A DNA stretch of 64,000 nucleotides. Origin: Lentzea atacamensis. GTDB taxonomy: Bacteria > Actinomycetota > Actinomycetes > Mycobacteriales > Pseudonocardiaceae. Both the position numbers and the translations under genes were made by a program. The stretch spans positions 39,983 to 103,982 of the forward strand of contig NZ_QLTT01000016.1 of NCBI RefSeq assembly GCF_003269295.1, in the 5' to 3' direction. A model generated the notes under the pieces. It made no database searches and had not been told where the DNA came from. It was given only the letters and a program-made list of their open reading frames with translations. Of the stretch, positions 49,580 to 58,597 are shown one piece after another. Each line of letters opens with the position of its first letter. Positions within the stretch are counted from its first letter, which is position 1.

Positions 49580-50770
49580 TCACTTCCCAATCGGTAGTAC
49601 GACGGTGAGCACGGTGGGACCGCCCTCAGGACTGGTGATGTCCGCCGTACCGTCGAGCGCCGCCACCCTGCCGCGAATGCCTTCCAACCCCGTCCCCCGC
49701 TTCTCGTCCGCGCCACCCTTGCCGTCGTCGTGGACGATGACGGTGAGCTTGTCGTTGTCCATCCCGAGGCTGACCCACGCGTGCCTGGCCCCGCTGTGCT
49801 TGGCCACGTTCGTGAGCGCCTCGGCCACCGCGAAGTAAGCGGCCGCCTCCACCGCCGCCGGCAACCGTCCCAGATGCTCGGCCTGCAACACGCACGGCAC
49901 CGGACATCGCGCCGCGAGCGCCTGGATGGCCCCGTCCAGACCCAGATCCTCCAGCACGGGCGGGTGGATGCTGCGCACGACGTTGCGCAGTTCTTCGAGC
50001 GCCTCGCCCGCCGCGTCCTGCGCCCTGAGCAACGCCTTGAGCGCGTCGTCCGGGTTGTGGACCAGCGTCCGTTCCGCGATGCCGAGCATCATCACCACGC
50101 CGACGAGCTTGTTCTGCGTGCCGTCGTGCAGGTTCCGCTCGATGCGCCGCAGTTCCGCGCCGTGAGCCTGAAGCGCGGCGGCCCTCGTGGCCACGACCTC
50201 CGCCAGCCGCTTCTCCAACGTGGCCCGCGGCGGCGCCAGCAGCGCCCGCGCCCACCTCGCGTCCAGCGCCGCCAGCCGCGGCAGCTGGGTCAGGATCAAC
50301 GTGAGCACGATCGCGATCGGCACGCTCAGGAACGCCTTCGCCCACGAGTCGACGTGGACGCCGAACGAGTTCTCCATCCCGCTCGGAAGCGCCCACCAGA
50401 GCAGCGGCACGAACGGCTGCTGCACCAGCGCCCCCGCGCTGCCGATGGCGATCGCCCCGAACAGCGTGCCGAAGAAGGCGTGCGCGACCAGCCACATCCC
50501 CTCACGACGACTCTCCGGGTCAGCCAGCACCCGTTGCGCCCGGTGCAGCCACGGCCCGTCGAGCGGCTCCGGCGACTGCACCTCGGCACCGGTGAGACGG
50601 GTGAGGCGCCGCCGGTCGAAGTCCACGATCCGGCGGATGTACGGCGCGGTGACCGGCAGCAACGGCAGGACGACGACGGACAGCAGCAGGACTCCGATCG
50701 CGAGCCACGACGCGATGGCCGTCAGCAGCCCCGTCGCCAGGTAGACGAACGCCGCCCAGATCCGTTTCAT
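49580..50770 (-). CDS. NarL-type sensor histidine kinase
   Basis: A 396-residue membrane kinase. Four hydrophobic segments lie between about 5 and 180. The DHp domain has the phospho-His in LRRIERNLHDGTQNKLVGVV (His near 213). The ATPase domain has LTNVAKHSGARHAWVSLG and DDGKGGADEKRGTGLEGIRG. The ligand is unknown. ATG 50770 follows TACGTT by 7 bases, so the message seems leaderless; 37 codons before it are not coding. Confidence 0.9.
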   Translation of the reverse strand: MKRIWAAFVYLATGLLTAIASWLAIGVLLLSVVVLPLLPVTAPYIRRIVDFDRRRLTRLTGAEVQSPEPLDGPWLHRAQRVLADPESRREGMWLVAHAFFGTLFGAIAIGSAGALVQQPFVPLLWWALPSGMENSFGVHVDSWAKAFLSVPIAIVLTLILTQLPRLAALDARWARALLAPPRATLEKRLAEVVATRAAALQAHGAELRRIERNLHDGTQNKLVGVVMMLGIAERTLVHNPDDALKALLRAQDAAGEALEELRNVVRSIHPPVLEDLGLDGAIQALAARCPVPCVLQAEHLGRLPAAVEAAAYFAVAEALTNVAKHSGARHAWVSLGMDNDKLTVIVHDDGKGGADEKRGTGLEGIRGRVAALDGTADITSPEGGPTVLTVVLPIGK

Positions 50771-50777
50771 GTGGGCA

Positions 50778-50783
50778 AACGTA
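50778..50783 (-). promoter_or_regulatory. -10 box (TACGTT) of the kinase gene
   Basis: TACGTT on the minus strand ends 7 bases before ATG 50770. The identical hexamer with the same spacing precedes GTG 59961. Confidence 0.6.
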
Positions 50784-50825
50784 TCGGCCGCGGTTTCAGC
50801 TCGCGGTAGAGCAGACTCCACTCCT

Positions 50826-51445
50826 GTGAAGCACCACCCGAAGAGGCTGGACGGCCTGACCGGACGTGCCTCGTACGTCACCCAGGCTCGCGGCGTCTAC
50901 CTCGGCTACCGGCCGGTGAACCGTCAGGCGTGCTCGACGGCGGTGCGCCTCCGGAGGTCATCAAGCGGGCGGTGACCTTCCAGCAGCGCTGGGGCGGGCT
51001 GGTCCTGCCGCCCGCGCCGGAGTACGAGGGCGGCCCGCTGATCCTCGAGGCGGGCTTCCCGGAGCCCGGCCCCTCCGGCGAGTGGTACTTCGGGGCAGGC
51101 AGCGTGCGGGCCACCGTTCCCTACGAGTTCGTGGTCGGGCCACAGAACGAGTTCGGCATCGGAACGCACGTGTGGACCGTGCTGCACGCGACGGTGGACG
51201 GCTGGGTCGAGTCGGTCGCACTCGCGTACCACGCGGCCTGGACGGCGCGCCGGGTCACACGGGTGCGGGGCGCCGAGGTCGACGACATCGACCTCGACGG
51301 CTTCGAGCCCGTGCGCGCGGCGTGGTGGTGCGGGCCGGACGGCGTGATCGCGATCCACCGGGGTGAGGCGGAACTGCTCGGCGACCCCGCGCTGAAGGTC
51401 ACGCGCGTCTACGAGGGCGTCACCCTGGACGGGTGGGAGGACTGA
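50826..51445 (+). pseudogene. Hypothetical protein gene with an apparent -1 frameshift
   Basis: Two frames look like one protein. GTG 50826 opens HHPKRLDGLTGRASYVTQAR and GVYLGYRPVNRQ. Near 50922-50930 the protein-like sequence moves to another frame (LDGGAPPEVIKRAVTFQQRW) that continues to the stop at 51445 (171 residues from GTG 50930). The upstream frame stops at 50975. A one-base loss would explain this. If the sequence is right the gene is broken, or only 50930-51445 is made. No signal peptide is seen. A CAGACT box lies 8 bases before GTG 50826. The family is unknown. Confidence 0.5.
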
Positions 51446-53158
51446 TCAGCCCTCACGCCACCCGTTGGTGATCGGCAACCGCCGGTCCCGCCCGAACGCC
51501 TTGTTCGAGATCTTCGTGCCCGGCGGGTACTGCCGCCGCTTGTACTCGGCCTTGTCCACCATCCGCAGCACCCGATCGACGAGCTCCGGCGCGAACCCGG
51601 CCGCGAGCAGGTCGTCGTACCCGCGATCCCCGTCGACGTACTGGGTGAGCAGCGAGTCCAGCAGCTCGTAGTCCGGCAGCGAGTCCGTGTCGACCTGACC
51701 GGGCCGCAGCTCCGCCGACGGCGGCTTGACGATCGAGTTCTCCGGGATCGGCGGCACCTCGCCGCGCTTCTCCGCCTCGTCGTTGCGCCACCGTGCCAGG
51801 CCCCAGACCAGGGTCTTGAACACGTCCTTGATTGGCGCGTACCCGCCGACCGCGTCGCCGTAGATCGTCGAGTAGCCGACCGCGAGCTCCGACTTGTTGC
51901 CCGTCGCCAGCACCAGGTGCCCGTGCTGGTTGGACAGCGCCATCAGCAGCATGCCCCGGCAGCGCGCCTGGATGTTCTCCTCGGCGAGACCCGTCAGCGA
52001 GAGCTGGCCCACGTACGTCGACACCATCTCGCCGATCGGCTCGGTGGTGAAGTGCAGCCCGGTCCGGGCGGCCATGTCGGAGGCGTCCGAACGGGAGTGC
52101 TCGGACGAGTACGAGGACGGCATCGAGACGCCGTAGACCGAGTCGGCCCCAAGCGCGTCCACGGCCAGTGCCGCGACAACGGCCGAGTCGATGCCACCGG
52201 ACAGACCGAGCACGACGGACCGGAAGCCGTTCTTGTGCACGTAGTCGCGCAACCCGGTGACCAGCGCGTGCCACACCTCTGCCTCGTCGGACAGCGGCTC
52301 GAACACGCGCGGTGCGGGCAGCGGTTCGTACGCCGGTCCGGCGTCGGACAGGAACACGCGGCGGACGTAGAAGTCGCCGATCTGGCCCTGCTCGTACTCC
52401 GAACCAGCGGGCAGGTCGAAGTCCACCAGCATCAGGTGCTCGACGAACTGCGGCGCACGGCCGATGAGCAGGCCATCAGTCGCAACCACCAGCGAGTCGC
52501 CGTCGAACACCAGCTCGTCCTGCCCGCCGACCAGGTTGCAGTAGGCGAGCGGCGCACCGGCCTCGGCGGCGCGGCGGACCACCAGCGGCAGCCGCTGGTC
52601 GTCCTTGTTGCGCTCGTACGGCGAGGCGTTGGGGGAGACCACCAGGTCGACGCCGGCGTCACCGAGCGCGGTGATCGGGCCGCCGTCCTGCCACAGGTCC
52701 TCGCAGATCACCATGCCGACCTCGACACCGTTGATCCGCACGATGTCCAGCGACGACCCCGGCTTGAAGTACCGCCGCTCGTCGAACACCCCGTAGTTGG
52801 GCAGGTGGTGCTTGCTCTGCCGCGCCACGACACGCCCGCCGTGCAGAACCGCCACGGCGTTGCGCGGCCCCACGGAGTCGTGCTCCAGGTACCCGACGAA
52901 CGCGGCGATGTCGCCCAGGCCGGCCTCGACCAGCGTGGTGGCCAGCGACTCCAGCGCCTCGGAGGACGCGCGGGCGAAAGACGTGCGGATCGCCAGGTCC
53001 TCGACCGGGTAGCCGGTCAGCACCATCTCGGGGAACACCACGAGGTGCGCGCCGCCCTCACGGGCCTTGCGCGTCCACTCCACGACCAACGACGCGTTGC
53101 CGGAAAGGTCGCCAACAGTGGCGTTGACCTGGGCGAGCGCGATGCGAAGCTGCGGCAT
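51446..53158 (-). CDS. nadE: Glutamine-dependent NAD+ synthetase
   Basis: A 570-residue two-domain enzyme. The nitrilase-type glutaminase domain (about 1-265) has Glu44 in VFPEMVLTGYP, Lys in SKHHLPNYGVFDE and Cys near 154 in VICEDLWQDGG. The synthetase domain has the P-loop VLGLSGGIDSAVVAAL and the GNKSELAVGYSTIYGD signature. It amidates nicotinic acid adenine dinucleotide to NAD+ with glutamine. ATG 53158 is chosen: GATGAT ends 6 bases before it, and the six extra codons are not needed. It abuts the frameshifted gene stop. Confidence 0.95.
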   Translation of the reverse strand: MPQLRIALAQVNATVGDLSGNASLVVEWTRKAREGGAHLVVFPEMVLTGYPVEDLAIRTSFARASSEALESLATTLVEAGLGDIAAFVGYLEHDSVGPRNAVAVLHGGRVVARQSKHHLPNYGVFDERRYFKPGSSLDIVRINGVEVGMVICEDLWQDGGPITALGDAGVDLVVSPNASPYERNKDDQRLPLVVRRAAEAGAPLAYCNLVGGQDELVFDGDSLVVATDGLLIGRAPQFVEHLMLVDFDLPAGSEYEQGQIGDFYVRRVFLSDAGPAYEPLPAPRVFEPLSDEAEVWHALVTGLRDYVHKNGFRSVVLGLSGGIDSAVVAALAVDALGADSVYGVSMPSSYSSEHSRSDASDMAARTGLHFTTEPIGEMVSTYVGQLSLTGLAEENIQARCRGMLLMALSNQHGHLVLATGNKSELAVGYSTIYGDAVGGYAPIKDVFKTLVWGLARWRNDEAEKRGEVPPIPENSIVKPPSAELRPGQVDTDSLPDYELLDSLLTQYVDGDRGYDDLLAAGFAPELVDRVLRMVDKAEYKRRQYPPGTKISNKAFGRDRRLPITNGWREG

Positions 53159-53187
53159 GCCCTCATCATCTCCCATACCATCGGGCT
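53159..53187. promoter_or_regulatory. Divergent leaderless start region of nadE and the Hip1-like lipoprotein
   Basis: Twenty-nine bases separate the starts. Minus strand: GATGAT (53170-53165), 6 bases before ATG 53158. Plus strand: TACCAT (53176-53181), 6 bases before GTG 53188. Confidence 0.6.
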
Positions 53188-54750
53188 GTGGTCCGTCTCT
53201 TGAGCGTGTTGCTCGTCATTCCCCTTCTCGCGTCCTGCACGTCGATCGTCGACGGGACGGCCAAGCCCGGCGTGTCCCTGGAGAAACCCGGTCCAGCCGG
53301 GACTGTCCCGGCGGGTCTGGAGAAGTTCTACGGCCAGCAGCTCGCCTGGCAGGACTGCGCGCCGTTCGCCACCACGGGATCGAGCCGCCAGGCCTACGGG
53401 AGCAAGCGCGACGTCGAGTGCACCCGGCTGCAGGTCCCGCTCGACTACTCCAAACCGGACGGCGACACGATCACCATCGGTGTGCTCAGGTACAGGGCCA
53501 CCGGCCAGAAGATCGGCTCGCTGCTGATCAACCCCGGCGGGCCGGGTGCGTCCGGCATGGCGTCGGCCGCGGGCCTGATCACGGACTACCGCAAGACCGA
53601 ACTGGCGAAACGCTTCGACCTGATCGGGTTCGACCCGCGGGGCATCGGCGCGAGCGAACCGGCGGTCAGGTGCCTCACCGGAGCGGAGCGCGATGCCGAG
53701 CGTTTGGACCTCGACGTTGATACGAGCGCCGAGGGAATCGCCCAAACGGAGCAGGAGAACAAGGCGTATGCCGAGAAGTGTGCCGCCGGGACAAAATTCG
53801 GGGCGGCAATGCTCGCCAACTTGGGCACGCGGGACGTAGTTAAGGACATGGATGTCCTCCGCTCTGCGCTCGGCGACGCGAAGCTGAGCTATCTCGGGTA
53901 CTCGTACGGCACCCGGATAGGTACCGAGTACGCCGAGACCTTCCCCCAGAACGTGCGCGCACTCATCCTCGACGGCGCCGTCGACCCCACCCAGGACCAG
54001 CTCGCGTCGCTGGTCGCCCAGGCCGCCGGCTTCCAGAAGGCGTTCGACGAGTTCGTCAAATGGTGCCGCGAGAAGAAGGACTGCCCTCTCGGCGACGATG
54101 CCAACGCGAGCTTCCGGCAGCTCACCACCCCGTTGATCCAGAAGCCGGTCAACGTCGGTGACCGCAAGCTGTCCTACAACGACGCGATCACCGCCACGAT
54201 CCAGGCGTTGTACTCGGAGCAGCTCTGGCCGTTGCTCCTGGACGGCCTCGACGAGCTGAAGACCGGCAAGGGCGGCACACTGCTGCGCCTCGCCGACGCG
54301 TACCTCGACCGAGACGACCAGGGCAACTACTCGACGATCACGGACGCGTTCACCGCCGTGCACTGCGTCGACGACCCACGGCTCACGGACAAGAACGCGC
54401 TGTTGGAGACCGCGAAGAAGTACAAGGAGGCGGCGCCGTTCCTCGACGACGGCAACCCACCCGGCGCGGCACTCGACTCGTGCGCGTTCTGGCCGGCACC
54501 GGTGTCCGGCCGCACCGCGCCGCCCAAGGCCGACGGCATCCCGCCGCTGCTCGTCATCTCCACTACCGGTGACCCCGCCACCCCGTACCAGGCGGGCGTG
54601 AACCTCGCCAAGGCGCTCAACTCGCGGCTGCTCACCTTCGAAGGCGTCCAGCACACGGTCTTCCTGCAGGGCGACAAGTGCGTGGACGAGGCCGGCGTGA
54701 AGTACCTGATCGACCTGACCTTGCCCGCCGACGGAACCCGGTGCGCCTAA
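53188..54750 (+). CDS. Hip1/CaeA-like secreted alpha/beta hydrolase lipoprotein (tripeptidyl aminopeptidase-type)
   Basis: A 520-residue lipoprotein peptidase. Lipobox LLASC at about 13-17. Hydrolase domain with INPGGPGASGM (oxyanion), FDPRGIGAS, nucleophile elbow GYSYGTRIG (Ser near 236), Asp in STTGDPATPY and His in GVQHTVFL; a lid insertion lies between. The mycobacterial Rv2223c/Rv2224c proteins have this layout and act at the cell wall. GTG 53188 fits the promoter spacing. It is coupled to a second paralogue by TAATG. Confidence 0.9.
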   Translation: MVRLLSVLLVIPLLASCTSIVDGTAKPGVSLEKPGPAGTVPAGLEKFYGQQLAWQDCAPFATTGSSRQAYGSKRDVECTRLQVPLDYSKPDGDTITIGVLRYRATGQKIGSLLINPGGPGASGMASAAGLITDYRKTELAKRFDLIGFDPRGIGASEPAVRCLTGAERDAERLDLDVDTSAEGIAQTEQENKAYAEKCAAGTKFGAAMLANLGTRDVVKDMDVLRSALGDAKLSYLGYSYGTRIGTEYAETFPQNVRALILDGAVDPTQDQLASLVAQAAGFQKAFDEFVKWCREKKDCPLGDDANASFRQLTTPLIQKPVNVGDRKLSYNDAITATIQALYSEQLWPLLLDGLDELKTGKGGTLLRLADAYLDRDDQGNYSTITDAFTAVHCVDDPRLTDKNALLETAKKYKEAAPFLDDGNPPGAALDSCAFWPAPVSGRTAPPKADGIPPLLVISTTGDPATPYQAGVNLAKALNSRLLTFEGVQHTVFLQGDKCVDEAGVKYLIDLTLPADGTRCA

Positions 54751-56273
54751 TGACGAAGAGGCGATCCCGAGTCACCGCGGCCTTGTTCGCCTTGATCGTC
54801 CTGCTCGGCACGTCAACGTCCTACGCGCGCATAGACGGCAATCCCGTCGCCGCGCGCAAGGGTCTTGCACGCTTCTACGAGCAGGTGTTGTCGTGGGGCG
54901 CGTGTCAGCCCTACGCGACCGACGCGAAGAGCAAGGGTCTGTATGAACGCGAGGGCATCCAGTGCGCGCGTCTGCAGGTCCCGCTCGACTACGAGAAACC
55001 GGACGCGGGGACGATCACCGTCGGACTGTTGCGCCGGCCTGCCGCCGAAAAGGAGCGGCGGGTCGGTTCTCTCGTGGTGAACCCCGGTGGTCCGGGTGGT
55101 TCGGGCATGTCGCACGTCGCGAACATGCAGCCGAACAACCCGGTCGGCAAGCGGTTCGACGTGGTGGGTTTCGACCCGCGCGGCGTGGGGGCGAGCCAGC
55201 CCCGCGTGCAGTGCCTGACCGACGCCGAACGGGACGCGCAGCGGTTGCGCCCCAAGGGCGAGAGCGCGAACCAGACCGAACAGGAGAACAAGTACTTCGT
55301 CGACAAGTGCGCCGAACGCAGTGGTATCGACCTGCTGCGCAACGTCGGCACGCGTGACGTCGCACGGGACATCGACGTGCTGCGCGCCGCGCTGGGGGAG
55401 AAGAAGCTGAGCTACCTCGGCTACTCCTACGGCACGCGTATCGGCACGATGTACGCCGAGATGTACCCGCGCAACGTGCGCGCGATGGTGCTCGACGGCG
55501 CCGTGGAGGTGAACAGCGACAAGGTGGCCGCGTCGGCACGTCAGGCGCAGGGCTTCGAGGAGTCGTTCCAGCGGTTCGCCGGCTGGTGCGCCCAGCGCGA
55601 CTGTCCGATCGGGACGGACGCGGCCGCCGCGGAGCCCAGGTTCCGGCAGATGATCGAGCCGCTGAAGAAGGCTCCGCTGCAGGTCGGCGACCGCAAGCTG
55701 TCCCACTCGGACGCGAACACCGCGATCATCCAGGCGATGTACTCGGACCGCCTGTGGGAGACCGCTCTGAAGGGTCTGCAGGAGCTCCGGCAGAACAAGG
55801 GCAGCACCCTGCTGCAGCTCGCCGACCAGTACCTCGGCCGCGCCCCGGACGGCACGTACTCCCGCATCCAGGACGCGTTCGTGGCCATCCGCTGCGTCGA
55901 CGAACCACCGGTGAAGGACCGCGCCACGCTGGAGTCCAACCGTCGGAGGCTGTTGGAAATCCTCGGCAACGACACGATCCCCACCGACGAGACCGCACTC
56001 GGCCCGTGCGCATTCTGGCCGGCCCCGCACACGTCGGAACCGCATCCGCCGAACGTGAACGGGCTGCCGCAGGTGCTGGTCATCTCGACGACCGGTGATC
56101 CGGCGACGCCGTACCAGTCCGGTGTGGACCTCGCGGCCGCGCTCGGCGCGCGTTTGCTGACCTACAACGGAAACCAGCACACGGCGTTCCTGGCCGGCAT
56201 CGGCTGTGTGGACGGTGTGGGCACGAACTACTTGGTGGACTTGAGACTGCCGGAGACGGACTCGGTCTGCTGA
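54750..56273 (+). CDS. Hip1/CaeA-like secreted alpha/beta hydrolase, second paralogue
   Basis: A 507-residue paralogue of the gene upstream, with the same motifs (VNPGGPGGSGM, GYSYGTRIGTMYAE, STTGDPATPYQSG, GNQHTAFL). It has a Sec signal peptide (LFALIVLLGTSTSYA) but no lipobox Cys, so it should be released rather than lipid-anchored. ATG 54750 overlaps the upstream stop by one base. The final 46 bases overlap the convergent MFS gene. Both genes lie in one operon and probably arose by tandem duplication. Confidence 0.9.
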   Translation: MTKRRSRVTAALFALIVLLGTSTSYARIDGNPVAARKGLARFYEQVLSWGACQPYATDAKSKGLYEREGIQCARLQVPLDYEKPDAGTITVGLLRRPAAEKERRVGSLVVNPGGPGGSGMSHVANMQPNNPVGKRFDVVGFDPRGVGASQPRVQCLTDAERDAQRLRPKGESANQTEQENKYFVDKCAERSGIDLLRNVGTRDVARDIDVLRAALGEKKLSYLGYSYGTRIGTMYAEMYPRNVRAMVLDGAVEVNSDKVAASARQAQGFEESFQRFAGWCAQRDCPIGTDAAAAEPRFRQMIEPLKKAPLQVGDRKLSHSDANTAIIQAMYSDRLWETALKGLQELRQNKGSTLLQLADQYLGRAPDGTYSRIQDAFVAIRCVDEPPVKDRATLESNRRRLLEILGNDTIPTDETALGPCAFWPAPHTSEPHPPNVNGLPQVLVISTTGDPATPYQSGVDLAAALGARLLTYNGNQHTAFLAGIGCVDGVGTNYLVDLRLPETDSVC

Positions 56274-57745
56274 CGCTTCGAGGGGAGGAGTACCGAACCC
56301 AGCGCGCCGAGCGCGCAGATCACCGCCGTGATCAGGAAGATCTCGTGGTACTCGGTGAGCAGCGCCTCGGTGAGCCTGCGCTGGTACTCGGCCATCTGCC
56401 GGGCGTACTCGGCTTTCTCGACCCCGAACGGCAGCGGGGTGTTCAGGCCTGCCGTGAGCTCGCCGAACCGGTGGAGTCCCCACGCGGACAACGCCGCCAC
56501 GCCGACGAGCATGCCCGCCATGCGCGCGACGACGACGAACGCCGACGCCACGCCGTGACGAACTGACGGCACGACACGCAGCACAGCACCGGACAACGGC
56601 GCGATGACCAGCCCGAGCCCGAAACCGGCGATGGCCAGGTCACGCGTCAGAACGAACCCGGACACGTCGGCGGGCCACTGCGCGATGAGCACGTACGACG
56701 CCGACGCGATCGCGAGCCCGGCGAAGGACACCCAGCGGTCGCCGAGGCGTGCCGCCAGGAACCCGCCCACGACGGCACCGACGGGCAACGCGATCAGGAA
56801 CCGCGCCAGCAACGCCGCGGCAGCCGCGGAATCCCGGCGCAACACCGTCTGCGCGAACAACTCCACGTCGACGAGCGTGACCATCAACGCCGCACCGGCC
56901 GCGAGCGAGACGCCGAGCACGGCCCAGAACGGCAGCCACTGCACGCCTTCGGAATCGAGGAGCCGCACAGCAGCACGCCGTTCCCACAGGAAGAAGGCGA
57001 CCAGCACGACCAACGCGGCACCGAGCACCGGCCAGCCCCACGACGGCAGCACCGACTCTTCGGGCTTCGGGTTGTAGAGCGCCACCACCAGCAACGACAG
57101 CGCCAGCGCGAGCAGCACTCCGCCAACAACGTCGATGCGAACTTCACGCCGTGTATTCGGCACGGTCCGTTGCACGATCACCATCGCGATGACTGCCAAC
57201 GGGACGTTCACCCAGAACACCCAACGCCAGCTCTGCGGCTCCCACGCCTCGAACAACGGCAACGCGTTGAACAGTGACGCGACCCCGATGCCGTAGAGCG
57301 TGCCGAGGACGGACCCCAGCTCTTGTGCGGCACCGACCGCCCCGAGCGCGGCCGAACGCCGGTGCTCTTCCCACAGATCCGCGACCAGCGCCATCGTGAC
57401 CGGCAGCAACGCGCCACCGGCCAGACCCTGCACGACGCGCCCGGCGACGAGCAGCGGCACGTCCGCGGCCAGCGCCGTGACCACCGACCCGACCAGGAAC
57501 CCGAGCAGCGACACCTGCAGGACGAACCGCCGCCCCAGCCGGTCCGACAGCTGCCCGAGCAACGGCATGCCGGCCACGTACCCGAGCAGGTACCCGGTGA
57601 CGATCGGCGTGGCTTCCTGCAGCTTGTTCACCGCGATGCCGAGATCGCGCACCATGTCCGTGAGCACACCGACGACGACGTACGCGTCGAGCGCTCCCAG
57701 CAGCACAGCCGCACCGGATGCGGCGAGAGCCACTCTTCTCATCAT
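56228..57745 (-). CDS. MFS transporter, P55/Rv1410-like (DHA2-type)
   Basis: A 505-residue transporter with about 14 helices. MFS motif A is GQLSDRLGRRFVLQ (about 64-77) and motif C-like GALLPVTMALVADLWEEHRR is present. A long loop with many charges (KAEYARQMAEYQRRLTEALL, about 453-472) before the last helix resembles that of mycobacterial Rv1410, which with LprG exports triacylglycerides and lipids. It follows the lprG-type gene by 13 bases on the same strand, matching the Rv1411c-Rv1410c operon. Confidence 0.88.
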   Translation of the reverse strand: MMRRVALAASGAAVLLGALDAYVVVGVLTDMVRDLGIAVNKLQEATPIVTGYLLGYVAGMPLLGQLSDRLGRRFVLQVSLLGFLVGSVVTALAADVPLLVAGRVVQGLAGGALLPVTMALVADLWEEHRRSAALGAVGAAQELGSVLGTLYGIGVASLFNALPLFEAWEPQSWRWVFWVNVPLAVIAMVIVQRTVPNTRREVRIDVVGGVLLALALSLLVVALYNPKPEESVLPSWGWPVLGAALVVLVAFFLWERRAAVRLLDSEGVQWLPFWAVLGVSLAAGAALMVTLVDVELFAQTVLRRDSAAAAALLARFLIALPVGAVVGGFLAARLGDRWVSFAGLAIASASYVLIAQWPADVSGFVLTRDLAIAGFGLGLVIAPLSGAVLRVVPSVRHGVASAFVVVARMAGMLVGVAALSAWGLHRFGELTAGLNTPLPFGVEKAEYARQMAEYQRRLTEALLTEYHEIFLITAVICALGALGSVLLPSKRQQTESVSGSLKSTK

Positions 57746-57758
57746 TTCCCGGCCCGCA

Positions 57759-58394
57759 TCACGCCGGGGCCGTGACCGTGACGGGCTTGTCGAAGTCGGT
57801 CAGTCCGATGTCGACCTTCTGACCACCGGGCAGTTCGAACAGGGCGCTCTTGAGCTTGTTGTCCTTGTCCACGGAGAACGTGCTCTTCACGTCCGCGGAG
57901 ATGCCGGGCACCAGACCGGCGGCGACGTCCTTCGGCACGGTCGCCTCGATCACCGACACGTCACCGGAGGACTTCGTCTTGGCGTCCTTCGCGCTGGCCA
58001 GAACCTTCGCCACACCCTTGTCCGGGTTCAGGATGGCGGACGGGTCGTACACCTGGCCCGCGAACGCCGCAGGCAGCTTCGTGAACCCGCCCGTCGGGCC
58101 CTTGAAGTGCAGGTTTCCGCCGGTCAGGACGTATTCGATCGCCAGCAGCTGGCCGGCGAACGTCACCTTCGCGGTGCCCTTCGAGTCACCGGCGGACGTG
58201 AGGTCGCCGTCGGCGTCCTTCACCGGCACGTCCGGCAGCTCTCCGTCCACCTTGATGGTGAAGTGGACGGTCTTGACCGAGCGCATCGACTCGGCCGACC
58301 TGGAGAGCAACGTCGCACCATCGGGGAGATCTCCACCGGACGTGCAGCTCGTGAGCAGGGCGAGTGCGCAAACCAACAACCAACGGGCGGACAT
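57759..58394 (-). CDS. lprG: LprG/LppX-family lipid-binding lipoprotein
   Basis: A 211-residue lipoprotein. Signal peptide with lipobox LLTSC (about 13-17), then the LppX_LprAFG half-barrel domain (SAESMRSVKTVHFTIKVDGE, VTFAGQLLAIEYVLTGGNLH, TKLPAAFAGQVYDPSAIL). It binds acyl lipids outside the membrane and works with the MFS partner downstream. TAGGAT (58406-58401) lies six bases before ATG 58394, so the message should be leaderless. Confidence 0.88.
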   Translation of the reverse strand: MSARWLLVCALALLTSCTSGGDLPDGATLLSRSAESMRSVKTVHFTIKVDGELPDVPVKDADGDLTSAGDSKGTAKVTFAGQLLAIEYVLTGGNLHFKGPTGGFTKLPAAFAGQVYDPSAILNPDKGVAKVLASAKDAKTKSSGDVSVIEATVPKDVAAGLVPGISADVKSTFSVDKDNKLKSALFELPGGQKVDIGLTDFDKPVTVTAPA

Positions 58395-58584
58395 GCGTTG
58401 ATCCTAGTGCCGGGCCGCTGACCTCAGCCGCGTCTTCGGCGCTCAGCAGGGCGCGTCGCGACACCGGCCCCACGCCCACAGCCAACCAGGATGAGGACGC
58501 GGGGCCGGCACCCCGACGCACCCGTCTGACCACCGAATACGGCGCTAAGGCCAGCGGCCACGGCACTGGAGAGTCCGGAGCCCT

Positions 58585-58590
58585 TAAGCT
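58585..58590 (+). promoter_or_regulatory. -10 box (TAAGCT) of the glutamine synthetase gene
   Basis: TAAGCT ends 7 bases before ATG 58598, supporting that start and a leaderless message. The same hexamer is the -10 of rrn promoter P3. Confidence 0.6.
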
Positions 58591-58597
58591 GCGCCCT

